Source of the DNA: Proteus vulgaris
GTDB lineage: Bacteria; Pseudomonadota; Gammaproteobacteria; Enterobacterales; Enterobacteriaceae
Length of the DNA: 64,000 nucleotides
Direction: 5' to 3'
Assembly (NCBI RefSeq): GCF_016239305.1
Contig: NZ_JAEHOQ010000011.1
Span: 62,001 to 126,000, forward strand
The notes beneath the pieces were generated by a model. It ran no database searches, was not told where the DNA came from, and saw only the letters and a program-made list of their open reading frames with translations. The position numbers and the translations under genes are program-made. This document shows positions 11,512-21,291 of the stretch, one piece after another. Position 1 is the first letter of the stretch. Every line of letters begins with the position of its first letter.

Positions 11512-12324
11512 CTAATTTCCTCGTCCTAATAGGTCGTCCTGATAATCTCCCGCAGGAAAACGGAAAGGTACAGGGCCATCAGCAATTCCATCTAAAAATT
11601 GCCTAACTTGCCTATCTGGGTTGTCCTGTAATTCTTTTGCACTACCTTGAGCAATCACTTTTTGCTCCGCAACAATATAAGCGTAATCGGCAATGCTTAA
11701 TACTTCAGGCACATCATGAGAAACCACAACACACGTCACACCAAGTGCATGATTTAACTCATCAATCAGCTTAACAAGTACGCCCATAGTGATAGGATCT
11801 TGCCCAACAAAGGGTTCATCAAACATAATTAATTCAGGATCAAGCGCAATGGCTCTGGCTAATGCGGCTCTTCGAGCCATACCGCCTGATAATTCAGAAG
11901 GCATTAAACTTGCAGCACCACGTAACCCCACGGCCTCAAGTTTCATCATCACCGTTGTGCGTATAAGCGCTTCAGGTAAATTTGTATGCTCTCTTAACGG
12001 AAAGGCTACATTTTCAAATACATTCATGTCGGTAAAAAGGGCGCCGGACTGAAAAAGCATACTCATTTTCTTTCTTGCGTGATACAACGCAGAACGTGAT
12101 AACGCTGGAATATTATCACCATCAAACCAAATTTCACCGCTATCAGGAAGAATTTGTCCTCCCATAAGGCGTAATAAAGTTGTTTTACCAATCCCTGAAG
12201 GGCCCATAATTGCAGTCACTTTTCCTCTAGGTACAACAAGGTTAATCTCAGAAAAGATCTTCCTGCTACCACGAGTGAAGTTCATATTGCGCACTTCAAT
12301 TAGATTGTCAGATTGTGCGTTCAT
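11512..12324 (-). CDS. mlaF: phospholipid ABC transporter ATPase MlaF
   Basis: ATPase subunit and first gene of mlaFEDCB. It has 270 residues with Walker A GPSGIGKTT (about 41-49), signature LSGGMARRAALARA, Walker B LIMFDEPFVGQDP and switch His in VVSHD. The C-terminal extension after about residue 245 is where MlaB and the partner ATPase dock in E. coli. It is divergent from yrbG across 243 bases, which should hold both promoters. Confidence 0.97.
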   Translation of the reverse strand: MNAQSDNLIEVRNMNFTRGSRKIFSEINLVVPRGKVTAIMGPSGIGKTTLLRLMGGQILPDSGEIWFDGDNIPALSRSALYHARKKMSMLFQSGALFTDMNVFENVAFPLREHTNLPEALIRTTVMMKLEAVGLRGAASLMPSELSGGMARRAALARAIALDPELIMFDEPFVGQDPITMGVLVKLIDELNHALGVTCVVVSHDVPEVLSIADYAYIVAEQKVIAQGSAKELQDNPDRQVRQFLDGIADGPVPFRFPAGDYQDDLLGRGN

Positions 12325-12567
12325 GAATAAAACATCCTCAAGCCTGTCTGCATAAACAAATTTTTACGCTATTTTGGCAGGTCATTCGTTATGTTACAAA
12401 GAAATCACCACTATTTAGCAATTTATTGCACGGTTAATTTTACTTTTCGTGCTTGGCTAGTCAAAATATGGTGAATTAGCAAAACCTTTTGACAATATGT
12501 TTTTTTATCAGCCCTGTCTTATTGGTTTTTTCTTTCTTTACTTGCTCATTGTCGGAAAACTGATGGC

Positions 12568-13548
12568 ATGTTGATTACTTTGTCTCTTTTAATTTTTGGA
12601 TTGATGCTACTTGTTTATGCATCAGACCGATTAGTCTATGGTGCGAGCGTTTTTGCGCAATCGTTAAAAATTCCACCCGCCGTTATCGGTATTTTAATTG
12701 TAGGCACTGGCACATCATTACCTGAGCTTTTTGTTTCTACCGATGCCGCCGTTCATAATTTACCTGATATTGCTATTGGTACTGCAATTGGTTCTACACT
12801 CACTAATCTTCTTCTTATTGCAGGCATTGGGGCGATGATCTACCCCATGAACATACAATCTGCGGTACTGAAAAAAGAGCTTCCGTTGATGATTATCGTC
12901 ATCATGCTTGTGGGTATTATTTTATCCAGTGGAAACCTAGGGCTTAGAGAAGGTACTTTGCTCTTTTTTATTGGTTTTGCATCTATTTTTCTCATGATAA
13001 AAACAATGCATAAAACACTTACGCAAGAGCGTCATGTATTACCTTTAGAAACCTTAACCCGTTTTGAATTACAGACAAACCCTCGTAATTCAGTTGCTCT
13101 CTTTTGGGTCGTTATTGCCTTACTGATTATTCCAGTTGCTACTCAAATGATATTAGATAATGTCTTTATTCTAATGCAACAGTATCATCTTAGTGGCCTT
13201 TTTGTTGGCTTAACCTTGCTATCTATTGGAACAAGTTTACCTGAATTAGCAACAACCATTGTTGCAGCGCTAAGACGTGAAAATGAATTAGCTTTAGGAA
13301 ATATTATAGGTGCTAATATTTTTAACCTGACATTTGTGTTAGGAATGCCGGCATTACTTTCACCAAGCACATTTAATATCAACACATTTTATTTTAGTTT
13401 TGCTGTACTTGGTGTGGCTAGTTTATTGTTTTCTGCCTTTTCCTTAGGGCGAAAACGACGCCTTAATCGAGGAAAAGGGATATTCTTATTAGTTTGCTTT
13501 ATTGTTTATATTACGGTGTTGTGCGTTGCACATTCTCTCTTAACCTAA
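12568..13548 (+). CDS. yrbG: CaCA-family cation antiporter YrbG
   Basis: Inner-membrane sodium/calcium exchanger of the CaCA family, 326 residues. The two inverted alpha repeats are clear: GTGTSLPELFVSTDAA (about 46-61) and SIGTSLPELATTIVAA (about 217-232), each followed by an acidic/Asn ion-binding region (AIGSTLTNLLL; IIGANIFNLTF). About ten membrane helices. It leads the kds-lpt run, as in E. coli. Its physiological substrate is not established. Confidence 0.93.
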   Translation: MLITLSLLIFGLMLLVYASDRLVYGASVFAQSLKIPPAVIGILIVGTGTSLPELFVSTDAAVHNLPDIAIGTAIGSTLTNLLLIAGIGAMIYPMNIQSAVLKKELPLMIIVIMLVGIILSSGNLGLREGTLLFFIGFASIFLMIKTMHKTLTQERHVLPLETLTRFELQTNPRNSVALFWVVIALLIIPVATQMILDNVFILMQQYHLSGLFVGLTLLSIGTSLPELATTIVAALRRENELALGNIIGANIFNLTFVLGMPALLSPSTFNINTFYFSFAVLGVASLLFSAFSLGRKRRLNRGKGIFLLVCFIVYITVLCVAHSLLT

Positions 13549-13566
13549 AATAAATGGTACAAAAAA

Positions 13567-14541
13567 ATGACCGAGTTTGATTTTCAGCAAGCAGGAAAAA
13601 AAGTCCTTCATATTGAACGTGATGGGTTAGCTGAACTAGAACAATATATCAACGATGATTTTACGCTTGCCTGTGAAAAAATTTTTCACTGCCAAGGTCG
13701 AGTGATTGTGATGGGTATGGGTAAATCTGGCCATATTGGGCATAAAATTGCTGCAACATTTGCCAGTACAGGAACACCTTCTTTTTTTGTTCATCCCGGT
13801 GAAGCAAGTCATGGCGATTTAGGCATGGTTACAGAAAAAGATATTGTTCTGGCGATTTCAAACTCTGGTGAAGCCAGTGAGATCCTCGCCCTTATTCCGG
13901 TTCTGAAACGCAAACAGATAACACTGATTTGTATGACACGCACTCCTCAAAGTACAATGGGGAAAGCGTCTGATATTCATCTTTGTATCAAAGTTCCTAA
14001 AGAAGCCTGCCCTTTAGGACTTGCTCCCACAACAAGCACAACAGCAACATTAGTGATGGGTGACGCACTGGCTATCGCACTTTTACGTGCTCGTGGCTTT
14101 ACCGCTGAAGATTTTGCCCTTTCTCATCCAGGTGGTGCATTAGGTCGTAAATTACTCCTTCATGTCAGTGATTTAATGAATAAAGACGCTGATATCCCTC
14201 GTGTTACTAAAGACGCAACGTTACGCGAAGCACTTGTTGAGATTACCCGTAAAAAATTAGGTATGACGGTAATCTGCGATGATAGTATGTTGATTGACGG
14301 CATCTTTACTGACGGTGACTTACGACGCATATTTGATTTAGGGATTGATCTTAACAATGCCAAAATCTCTGATGTGATGACAAGAGGGGGTATTCGCATC
14401 CGCCCTGATTGTTTAGCCGTTGAAGCACTAAATTTAATGCAGGCAAAACATATCACCTCGCTGTTAGTAACAGAACAAGATAGTGATATCCTATTAGGTG
14501 TTTTACATATGCATGATTTATTACAAGCCGGTGTTGTATAA
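13567..14541 (+). CDS. kdsD: D-arabinose 5-phosphate isomerase KdsD
   Basis: Converts ribulose 5-phosphate to arabinose 5-phosphate, the first step to Kdo for LPS core. It has 324 residues: an N-terminal SIS domain (about 35-180) with MGMGKSGHIGHKIAATFASTG and FFVHPGEASHGDLGM, then tandem CBS domains (about 205-324). It starts 18 bases after yrbG and precedes kdsC. Confidence 0.97.
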   Translation: MTEFDFQQAGKKVLHIERDGLAELEQYINDDFTLACEKIFHCQGRVIVMGMGKSGHIGHKIAATFASTGTPSFFVHPGEASHGDLGMVTEKDIVLAISNSGEASEILALIPVLKRKQITLICMTRTPQSTMGKASDIHLCIKVPKEACPLGLAPTTSTTATLVMGDALAIALLRARGFTAEDFALSHPGGALGRKLLLHVSDLMNKDADIPRVTKDATLREALVEITRKKLGMTVICDDSMLIDGIFTDGDLRRIFDLGIDLNNAKISDVMTRGGIRIRPDCLAVEALNLMQAKHITSLLVTEQDSDILLGVLHMHDLLQAGVV

Positions 14542-14568
14542 GCTAGTCATAACATTCGAAGGATAAAA

Positions 14569-15126
14569 ATGAATACAATGATAGAAACTTGTTATGGTGC
14601 AGTAAGCGAGCAAATCATCAAAAAAGCAGAAAAAATCCAATTGCTGATTTGTGACGTTGATGGTGTGATGTCAGACGGACTCATTTACATGGGCAATAAT
14701 GGCGAAGAGCTAAAAGCTTTTAATGTCCGCGATGGGTATGGCATTCGTTGTTTGCTTACATCAGGCATTGAGGTTGCTATCATTACAGGTCGTCAATCTA
14801 AGCTGTTAGAAGATCGTGCTAAAACGCTTGGCATTACATATCTTTACCAAGGTCAGCATAATAAGCTTTTGGCGTATCAACAACTGTTAGATACACTAAA
14901 CCTTAAACCTGAACAAACGGCCTATATTGGTGACGACCTGATAGATTTACCTGTAATGGAAAAAGTCGGACTCTCCGTCGCCGTTGCCGATGCGCATCCA
15001 TTACTCACATCTCGAGCGGACTATGTTACTCGCATTATGGGTGGACGTGGTGCAGTACGAGAATTATGTGATTTAATCCTTTTAGCTCAAGGTCGGCTTG
15101 ATGAAGCTAAAGGTCTTTCGATTTAA
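14569..15126 (+). CDS. kdsC: Kdo 8-phosphate phosphatase KdsC
   Basis: HAD phosphatase that releases Kdo from Kdo 8-phosphate. It has 185 residues (E. coli 188). Motif I is ICDVDGVMSD with nucleophile Asp29 and acid Asp31, motif II is IITGR, and motif IV is YIGDDLIDLPVM. The C-terminal tail AQGRLDEAKGLSI, which helps close neighbouring active sites in the tetramer, is kept. It is 27 bases after kdsD. Confidence 0.97.
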   Translation: MNTMIETCYGAVSEQIIKKAEKIQLLICDVDGVMSDGLIYMGNNGEELKAFNVRDGYGIRCLLTSGIEVAIITGRQSKLLEDRAKTLGITYLYQGQHNKLLAYQQLLDTLNLKPEQTAYIGDDLIDLPVMEKVGLSVAVADAHPLLTSRADYVTRIMGGRGAVRELCDLILLAQGRLDEAKGLSI

Positions 15127-15142
15127 CGTATAACGACACAGA

Positions 15143-15721
15143 ATGAATAAATTAAAATCCTGGTTTACCTTAATTCTTGCAATTATCGCCCTTGGGCTAA
15201 TTGGCTGGAACTATACTAACAACACTGAATTCGGTGATGGTGAAGTTGTTGATGATGGTCAACCAACTTATCAATCTAAATCATCGATATCTTTTGTTTA
15301 TGAGCCAACAGGTATACTTGGATATAAACTCGTTGCTGATGATGTCAAAAACTATGCTCAGCAAAAGTTTACATGGTTTACTAACCCTGTCTTAACCACT
15401 TATTCTCCGACAGGGGATGCAACATGGACCGTACGCGCCAATAAAGCCAAGCTAACCAACAGTAAAATGCTCTATCTTTATGGCGATGTTCAGATTGATA
15501 GCTTAAATGATGATTCTCAATTACAGAGAATAAGCACTGATAACGCTATCGCTAATTTGGATACACAGGATGTTTCCTCTGATGATGAAGTGACTATTAT
15601 CGGCGTCGGACTGAAATCAGTCGGCTTAAAAATGCGAGGCAATCTGCGCGAGAAACACGCAGAGCTGATTGAAAAGGTAAACACCTATTATGAGATCCCT
15701 AATGAATCAAAAAATCCGTAA
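15143..15721 (+). CDS. lptC: LPS export protein LptC
   Basis: Bitopic inner-membrane protein that receives LPS from LptB2FG and passes it to LptA. It has 192 residues: one N-terminal membrane helix (about 7-24) and a periplasmic beta-jellyroll domain. The conserved TYSPTGDATWTVRANKAKL and LYLYGDVQID segments are visible. It is 16 bases after kdsC and its 3' end overlaps lptA. Confidence 0.94.
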   Translation: MNKLKSWFTLILAIIALGLIGWNYTNNTEFGDGEVVDDGQPTYQSKSSISFVYEPTGILGYKLVADDVKNYAQQKFTWFTNPVLTTYSPTGDATWTVRANKAKLTNSKMLYLYGDVQIDSLNDDSQLQRISTDNAIANLDTQDVSSDDEVTIIGVGLKSVGLKMRGNLREKHAELIEKVNTYYEIPNESKNP

Positions 15722-16235
15722 TACACTGATTATCGGTACATTATTAGCAATAAGCGTACCTGCGATGGCGCTTAAAGATGACACGCAACAACCTATTGTT
15801 GTCAATTCAGAAAAACAGTCGCTTGATCTAGAGAAAAATGTCACGACATTTACACAAAATGTTGTGATTAAACAAGGCTCTATCGATATTCGTGCTGATA
15901 AAGTCGTTGTCACGCGCCCTGGTGGTGACTCTAAAAAAATCGTCATTGAAGCATTTGGTAATCCCGTAACTTTTTATCAGTTACAAGATGATGGCAAACC
16001 AATCAAAGGTCGTGGCGATAAAATGACCTATGAAATGGATAAAGAATTAATGACCTTAACGGGTAAAGCCTATCTTGAACAATTAGACAGTAATATCACT
16101 GGTGATAAGATCACTTATCTCGTCCCAACTCAGCAAATGGAAGCATTTAGCGGTAAAGGTAAACAAGTTACTACTGTTTTACTGCCTTCCCAGTTGCAAG
16201 AGAAAGGTACTGGTGCTAACAACAAAGGTAAGTAA
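15702..16235 (+). CDS. lptA: periplasmic LPS-binding protein LptA
   Basis: Periplasmic bridge protein that carries LPS toward LptDE. I prefer the ATG at 15702 (MNQKIRNTLIIGTLLAISVPAMA, a normal signal peptide cut before LKDD), 177 residues. An in-frame ATG at 15690 has the better placed AAAAGG and cannot be excluded; it adds four residues. The OstA domain shows DIRADKVVVTRPGGDSKK and GDKITYLVPTQQMEAFSGKGK. The start is inside lptC. Confidence 0.93.
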   Translation: MNQKIRNTLIIGTLLAISVPAMALKDDTQQPIVVNSEKQSLDLEKNVTTFTQNVVIKQGSIDIRADKVVVTRPGGDSKKIVIEAFGNPVTFYQLQDDGKPIKGRGDKMTYEMDKELMTLTGKAYLEQLDSNITGDKITYLVPTQQMEAFSGKGKQVTTVLLPSQLQEKGTGANNKGK

Positions 16236-16241
16236 CACTTT

Positions 16242-16967
16242 ATGGCGCTGTTAAAAGCTGAAAATTTAGCAAAAGCATACAAAGGGCGCACCGTTGTCGG
16301 TGATGTTAGCCTGAATGTTAATTCAGGTGAAATTGTAGGCTTACTTGGCCCTAATGGTGCCGGTAAAACAACAACATTCTATATGGTTGTCGGTATTGTC
16401 GCTCGTGATGCAGGTAGTATTACTATTGATGATGAAGACATTACTCTGTTACCGTTACATGAACGTGCGCGTAAAGGAATAGGCTACCTACCTCAAGAAG
16501 CCTCTATTTTTAGACGTTTAAGCGTTTATGATAACATTATGGGGATTTTAGAAATTCGCCATGATTTAACGCCAGAACAGCGAAAAGATCGTGCAGAAGA
16601 GCTGTTAGAAGAGTTCAATGTGAGCCATTTGCGTAACAGCTTAGGGCAATCATTATCCGGGGGCGAACGCCGTCGAGTTGAAATTGCACGCGCATTAGCC
16701 GCAAACCCTAAATTCATTTTATTAGATGAACCTTTTGCAGGTGTTGACCCAATATCAGTATTGGACATTAAAAAAATTATCCAGCATCTACGTGATTATG
16801 GATTAGGTGTACTGATTACTGACCATAATGTTCGTGAAACATTAGATGTGTGTGAACGCGCCTATATTGTCAGCCAAGGTCACCTTATCGCTCATGGTTC
16901 ACCAGAAGAAATTCTTGAAAATGAGCAAGTTAAACGTGTTTACTTAGGTGAAGGCTTCCGCCTGTAA
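16242..16967 (+). CDS. lptB: LPS export ATPase LptB
   Basis: Cytoplasmic ATPase of LptB2FGC. It has 241 residues, as in E. coli. Walker [11 protein letters not shown]-loop [12 protein letters not shown], signature [14 protein letters not shown], Walker [14 protein letters not shown] and switch His in [10 protein letters not shown] are intact. It follows lptA by 6 bases and precedes rpoN by 59. Confidence 0.98.
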   Translation: MALLKAENLAKAYKGRTVVGDVSLNVNSGEIVGLLGPNGAGKTTTFYMVVGIVARDAGSITIDDEDITLLPLHERARKGIGYLPQEASIFRRLSVYDNIMGILEIRHDLTPEQRKDRAEELLEEFNVSHLRNSLGQSLSGGERRRVEIARALAANPKFILLDEPFAGVDPISVLDIKKIIQHLRDYGLGVLITDHNVRETLDVCERAYIVSQGHLIAHGSPEEILENEQVKRVYLGEGFRL

Positions 16968-17026
16968 TCTTAGATTCACTTTTACTCTGTCATGGATGAC
17001 AACAGCTAAGGACTCATCGCATTATT

Positions 17027-18508
17027 ATGAAACAAAGTCTGCAACTTCGTCTCAGTCAGCAATTGGCAATGACGCCACAGCTACAACAGGCTATTCGTTT
17101 GTTGCAACTTTCGACGCTTGAATTACAACAAGAAATTCAGCAAGCGCTTGAATCCAACCCTCTTCTCGAACAAGATGACGATCAACAAGATCCCGTTTCA
17201 GATGATGCCTCTCATACAGAAAATCAATCTGACTCTACAACAGAAACAACAACTGAAAACGAAGTTGAAGAGTTCGACACACTGGATGCTTTAGAACAAA
17301 AAGAGATGCCTGACGATCTCCCATTAGACACCCAATGGGAAGAGATCTACACCGCGGGCACACCTTCTGGTACCAGTAATGACTATATGGATGATGAACT
17401 CCCACTGTATCAAGGTGAAACAACAGCTTCATTACAAGATTATCTAACATGGCAGGCCGATCTCACCCCGTTTACAGAAATAGATAGAGCTATTGCCATA
17501 AGTATTATCGATGCAGTTGATGAAACAGGATATTTAACTGTTACAACAGATGACATCCTGCTTGGAATGGGCGATGATGAGATAGAGCTTGATGAAGTTG
17601 AGGCCGTATTAAAACGTATTCAACGCTTTGATCCTATTGGAGTTGCTGCGCGTGATTTAAAAGAGTGTCTTTTGATCCAGCTTTCTGCTTTTTCAACAGA
17701 TACACCCTATCTTAAAGAAACACAGTTGGTCATTAGCCAACATTTAGAATTATTGGGTAATCGCGACTTTCGCCAATTGATGCGTCAAACGAAGTTACGT
17801 GAAGAAACATTAAAATCAGTTATTGAGATAATTCAGTCACTTGATCCTAAACCTGGATTAAGTATTGATACAGGTGAGTCAGAGTATGTTATCCCAGATA
17901 TACTGGTAAAAAAATCAGGTGAACGCTGGCAAGTTGAGTTAAATACAGATAGCATTCCTCGCCTACGCATAAATGAAACCTATGCTGCATTGGGTCAATC
18001 GACTCAAAATGAGAGCGATGGAAAATTTATTCGTGATAATTTACAAGAAGCCAAATGGCTGATAAAAAGTTTAGAAAGTCGTAATGAGACATTATTAAAA
18101 GTCGCTTATTGCATTGTTGACACACAGCAGGCATTTTTCGAATTGGGTGAAGAGCATATGAAACCTCTTGTGTTAGCGGATATCGCTGAACAGGTTGAAA
18201 TGCACGAATCCACCATTTCTCGAGTGACAACGCAAAAATTTTTGCATTGTCCAAGAGGAATTTTCGAATTGAAGTATTTTTTCTCTAGCCATGTGAATAC
18301 TGATAGCGGAGGCGAAGCCTCTTCAACAGCAATCAGGGCTTTAGTGAAGAAACTAATCGCAGCAGAAAATCCAGCGAAACCACTTAGTGATAGTAAACTG
18401 GCTGATATGCTCGCAGAACTTGGTATACAAGTTGCTCGACGCACTGTTGCGAAATATAGAGAGTCATTATCCATCCCGCCTTCAAACCAACGCAAAGAGT
18501 TGGTTTGA
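17027..18508 (+). CDS. rpoN: RNA polymerase sigma-54 factor
   Basis: Sigma-54 for nitrogen and other enhancer-dependent promoters, 493 residues (E. coli 477). Region I is Gln/Leu-rich (residues 1-50, [20 protein letters not shown]). Region II is a long acidic linker (about 52-115) that explains the extra length. The core-binding domain, the HTH (about 380-400) and the RpoN box [10 protein letters not shown] (470-479) complete it. Its stop overlaps an open frame into hpf, but hpf probably starts 24 bases later. Confidence 0.97.
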   Translation: MKQSLQLRLSQQLAMTPQLQQAIRLLQLSTLELQQEIQQALESNPLLEQDDDQQDPVSDDASHTENQSDSTTETTTENEVEEFDTLDALEQKEMPDDLPLDTQWEEIYTAGTPSGTSNDYMDDELPLYQGETTASLQDYLTWQADLTPFTEIDRAIAISIIDAVDETGYLTVTTDDILLGMGDDEIELDEVEAVLKRIQRFDPIGVAARDLKECLLIQLSAFSTDTPYLKETQLVISQHLELLGNRDFRQLMRQTKLREETLKSVIEIIQSLDPKPGLSIDTGESEYVIPDILVKKSGERWQVELNTDSIPRLRINETYAALGQSTQNESDGKFIRDNLQEAKWLIKSLESRNETLLKVAYCIVDTQQAFFELGEEHMKPLVLADIAEQVEMHESTISRVTTQKFLHCPRGIFELKYFFSSHVNTDSGGEASSTAIRALVKKLIAAENPAKPLSDSKLADMLAELGIQVARRTVAKYRESLSIPPSNQRKELV

Positions 18509-18531
18509 GCATAATTGAGAAGGAAGACACT

Positions 18532-18819
18532 ATGGAACTTCAAATCACTGGTCATAACATTGAATTAACTGATGCTCTGCGTGATACCGTCAAAGCAAAA
18601 AGCGCGAAATTACCTCAGTTCTTTGACAAAATTAATAACGTTCAGGTTATCCTGAAAGTCGAGAAAGTGAATAAAATCGCTGAAGCGACTATTCAAGTTA
18701 ATGGCGGTGAATTACATGCCTCTGCTGAAGCAGAAGATATGTACGCAGCAATTGATGGATTAATGGATAAACTGGCTCGTCAATTAACCAAACACAAAGA
18801 TAAACTGAGACAACATTAA
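18532..18819 (+). CDS. hpf: ribosome hibernation promoting factor HPF
   Basis: Binds the 30S decoding centre in stationary phase and promotes 100S dimers. The ATG at 18532 (MELQITGHNIELTDAL) has GAGAAGGAAG upstream and gives 95 residues, the E. coli length; a longer frame begins inside rpoN. The short family form ends RQLTKHKDKLRQH, without the long C-terminal dimerisation domain. It lies 23 bases after rpoN. Confidence 0.96.
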   Translation: MELQITGHNIELTDALRDTVKAKSAKLPQFFDKINNVQVILKVEKVNKIAEATIQVNGGELHASAEAEDMYAAIDGLMDKLARQLTKHKDKLRQH

Positions 18820-18915
18820 TTCATTTCCCATTGCGAAATGGAGATACAATCGGCGAAGTTACTGCGTTGTTTATGACTCGGTTCAAGCCAACGCCTAATC
18901 AATATCAGTAACAAA

Positions 18916-18946
18916 AAACCAGATGTCACTTTGTGGCATCTGGTTT
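18916..18946. other. strong hairpin between hpf and ptsN
   Basis: AAACCAGATG and CATCTGGTTT are perfect 10-base arms; inner CAC/GTG pairs extend the stem to about 14 bp around TTT. On the plus strand only TTT follows, so it is a poor terminator there. On the minus strand it is followed by TTTTTTG and looks like an intrinsic terminator, although no minus-strand gene reaches it. Confidence 0.6.
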
Positions 18947-18968
18947 GCTGGTCTAAGTGAATAAGACA

Positions 18969-19436
18969 ATGAACAACGATACAAAGATGAATATTAGCGA
19001 CGTACTTTCTCTGGTATGTACACATAATGATGTACATTGCACGAGTAAAAAACGCGCGTTAGAAATTATCAGTGAAAATGCAGCAAAAGCACTTAATTTA
19101 CCCGAAACACTGATATTTGAAGCTTTACTGACGCGTGAAAAAGTCGGTACAACAGGGATTGGGGGGGGGTTAGCTATCCCTCATGGACGTATTGAAAGTG
19201 ATGAAACAGAAAAAGTAGTTGGTGTGTTTCTTCACCTAAGCGAACCTATTGCCTTCGACGCTATTGATAATCAACCTGTCGATTTGTTGTTCGCATTACT
19301 CGTTCCTGCAACACAGTGCAAGGAACATTTACACACACTGTCTTTGATTGCAAAACAGTTGGCAGACAAAAATTTATGTCGTCGACTACGCTCCGCACAA
19401 AGTGATGAAGAGCTTTATCAGATTATCACAGAATAA
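18969..19436 (+). CDS. ptsN: nitrogen-PTS enzyme IIA (EIIA-Ntr)
   Basis: Terminal phosphoacceptor of the nitrogen PTS (PtsP-NPr-PtsN), which in E. coli adjusts potassium transport and stress regulators. The start is the ATG at 18969 (155 residues); an in-frame GTG at 18957 has no better ribosome site. The phosphorylated His is His72 in AIPHGRIE. The bases just before it form an uninterrupted run of nine Gs (19161-19169) coding Gly-Gly-Gly, where E. coli has GNG. The frame is intact as given. Confidence 0.95.
   Translation: MNNDTKMNISDVLSLVCTHNDVHCTSKKRALEIISENAAKALNLPETLIFEALLTREKVGTTGIGGGLAIPHGRIESDETEKVVGVFLHLSEPIAFDAIDNQPVDLLFALLVPATQCKEHLHTLSLIAKQLADKNLCRRLRSAQSDEELYQIITE
19161..19169 (+). 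repeat. nine-G homopolymer inside ptsN
   Basis: GGG GGG GGG encodes Gly65-Gly67 of PtsN, five codons before the phosphorylated His. This is the longest G run I noticed in the window, in a genome that otherwise prefers AT-rich codons. A change of one base would shift the frame ahead of the active site. Confidence 0.85.
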
Positions 19437-19515
19437 CCCCTACGGGTTTGTTGGGACGCGAATAGCATACAGTGGCATGATATTCATCACTGGGAAATTA
19501 TAGGGGAGCTACCTC

Positions 19516-20370
19516 ATGGTGCTGATGATAGTCAGCGGACGCTCTGGTTCAGGTAAGTCAGTCGCTTTGCGTGCGCTTGAAGACATGGGATTTTATTGTG
19601 TTGATAACTTGCCTGTTGATCTTTTACCTGAGCTCGCAAAAACACTGGCTGAACGTGATGCTTCTGCTGCCGCAGTCAGTATTGATGTCCGAAATATGCC
19701 AGAGTCGCCGGAGATCTTCGAAAAAGCGCTGGAAAGTTTACCCGCTGAATATTCTCCACAACTCTTATTTTTAGACGCAGATAGAAATACTTTAATCCGT
19801 CGCTATAGTGATACACGACGCTTACATCCGCTTTCGACCAAAAACCTTTCATTAGAAATGGCAATTGATACCGAAAGTGATCTGCTTGAGCCATTGCGAT
19901 CACGCGCAGATCTCATCATTGATACGTCTGAAATGTCCGTTCATGAGCTCGCAGAAATGTTACGTACTCGTTTATTAGGTAAGCGTGAGCGTGAATTGAC
20001 TATGGTCTTTGAATCCTTTGGATTTAAGCATGGTATTCCTATTGATGCAGATTATGTTTTTGATGTGCGTTTCTTACCGAATCCACATTGGGATCCTAAA
20101 CTTCGCCCGATGACAGGCCTCGATCGCCCTGTTGCGGCATTTTTAGATAGACACACAGAAGTTCATAACTTTATTTATCAAACCAGAAGCTATCTTGAAC
20201 TCTGGTTGCCGATGTTAGAAACCAATAACCGTAGCTATTTGACGGTTGCAATTGGTTGTACGGGGGGGAAACACCGTTCTGTTTATGTTGCAGAGCAACT
20301 TGCCGACTATTTCCGTTCCAGAGGGAAAAACGTACAATCCCGGCACAGAACACTAGAAAAACGCAAATGA
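19516..20370 (+). CDS. rapZ: RNase adapter protein RapZ
   Basis: RNA-binding adapter that delivers the GlmZ small RNA to RNase E and so tunes GlmS and amino-sugar supply. It has 284 residues, as in E. coli. An N-terminal P-loop GRSGSGKS (8-15) is followed by an RNA-binding C-terminal domain with [21 protein letters not shown] and the basic tail [11 protein letters not shown] run of seven Gs (20262-20268) codes part of CTGGK. The stop overlaps npr by 4 bases (ATGA). Confidence 0.97.
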   Translation: MVLMIVSGRSGSGKSVALRALEDMGFYCVDNLPVDLLPELAKTLAERDASAAAVSIDVRNMPESPEIFEKALESLPAEYSPQLLFLDADRNTLIRRYSDTRRLHPLSTKNLSLEMAIDTESDLLEPLRSRADLIIDTSEMSVHELAEMLRTRLLGKRERELTMVFESFGFKHGIPIDADYVFDVRFLPNPHWDPKLRPMTGLDRPVAAFLDRHTEVHNFIYQTRSYLELWLPMLETNNRSYLTVAIGCTGGKHRSVYVAEQLADYFRSRGKNVQSRHRTLEKRK

Positions 20371-20639
20371 CCCAGTACCGACAAGTTGCGATTAAAAATC
20401 GACTCGGCATGCATGCAAGGCCGGCAATGAAGTTGTTTGATTTAGTGAAAACATTTCAATCAACAGTGATTTTACGCAATAACGAAGGGGTCGAAGCGCA
20501 AGCAGATAGTGTAATTGCTATGCTGATGTTAGATTCAGAGCAAGGCAGTCAAATTGATATAGAAGTGACAGGTAGTGACGAAAATGAAGCTATTGATGCT
20601 ATTATTGTATTATTTGAATCTGGGTTTGATGAAGAATAA
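20367..20639 (+). CDS. npr: nitrogen-PTS phosphocarrier NPr
   Basis: HPr-like phosphocarrier (PtsO) that passes phosphate from PtsP to PtsN. The ATG at 20367 overlaps the rapZ stop and gives 90 residues, the E. coli length; the longer open frame is an artefact inside rapZ. The phosphorylated His is His16 in [11 protein letters not shown]. It ends the long yrbG-npr run at a strong terminator. Confidence 0.96.
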   Translation: MTQYRQVAIKNRLGMHARPAMKLFDLVKTFQSTVILRNNEGVEAQADSVIAMLMLDSEQGSQIDIEVTGSDENEAIDAIIVLFESGFDEE

Positions 20640-20685
20640 TCGTAATATAAAACAATAGATTAGCATTTCTTAACTAAATAACCCG

Positions 20686-20718
20686 AAAGAGACTGTGATC
20701 ATGGTCTCTTTCTTTTTT
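20686..20718 (+). terminator. terminator after npr
   Basis: AAAGAGAC and GTCTCTTT arms with a 10-base loop, followed by CTTTTTTAT. Confidence 0.87.
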
Positions 20719-20752
20719 ATACAGAACCGCCTATTATCTCATATATGAGTTT

Positions 20753-20789
20753 AACAACACCCCCACCTCACCCGTGGGGGTGTTGTTTT
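20753..20789 (+). terminator. GC-rich hairpin upstream of rnk
   Basis: AACAACACCCCCAC pairs perfectly with GTGGGGGTGTTGTT (14 bp, 7-base loop) and runs into TTTT. It ends 25 bases before the rnk start codon. Since the npr terminator already lies 35 bases upstream, this may be a second terminator or a structure in the rnk leader. Confidence 0.7.
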
Positions 20790-20814
20790 GCATTGGAATA
20801 AATTGGAGTGTGGT

Positions 20815-21225
20815 ATGACAAAGCCAACAATTATCATCAACGAACTTGATGCTGAACGTTTAGATTCATTGCTAGAGCAACCGGCCTTTGCAGATAGCCC
20901 TATTGCTGAAGCCTTGAATGAAGAATTAGATCGTGCTGACATTGTTACACCAGCTGATATCCCTGCTAACATTGTCACAATGAACAGCAAAGTCCGTTTT
21001 ATGGACTTAAAAAACAATGAAGAGCGCACCCGTACTTTAGTGTATCCCGCTTCATTAAAAGACAGCACCACAGAACTTTCAGTCATGGCACCAATGGGTG
21101 CTGCGTTGCTGGGTCTAGCAATTGATGACGAGATCAGTTGGAAGTTGCCTAATGGCCTTGAAACTAAGGTTAAAGTATTAGAAATTCTATACCAACCTGA
21201 AGCAGCTGGTGAATTACACCGTTAA
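20815..21225 (+). CDS. rnk: nucleoside diphosphate kinase regulator Rnk
   Basis: GreA/GreB-fold protein that binds RNA polymerase and affects nucleotide-kinase activity. The ATG at 20815 ([20 protein letters not shown]), with TTGGAG upstream, gives 136 residues as in E. coli. The short N-terminal coiled coil lacks the catalytic tip of Gre factors, and the FKBP-like C-terminal domain contains [22 protein letters not shown]. It stands alone between two hairpins. Confidence 0.95.
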   Translation: MTKPTIIINELDAERLDSLLEQPAFADSPIAEALNEELDRADIVTPADIPANIVTMNSKVRFMDLKNNEERTRTLVYPASLKDSTTELSVMAPMGAALLGLAIDDEISWKLPNGLETKVKVLEILYQPEAAGELHR

Positions 21226-21291
21226 GCAGAGCTGAAGGTTCGCGTGTTATTTTTTATCTTATTAACGCAATAAAATACAAGTAAGCGCGAT

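Noticed and set aside
18106-18555. 149-codon open frame opposite rpoN and hpf
   Set aside because: Antisense shadow of rpoN with no family resemblance or ribosome site.
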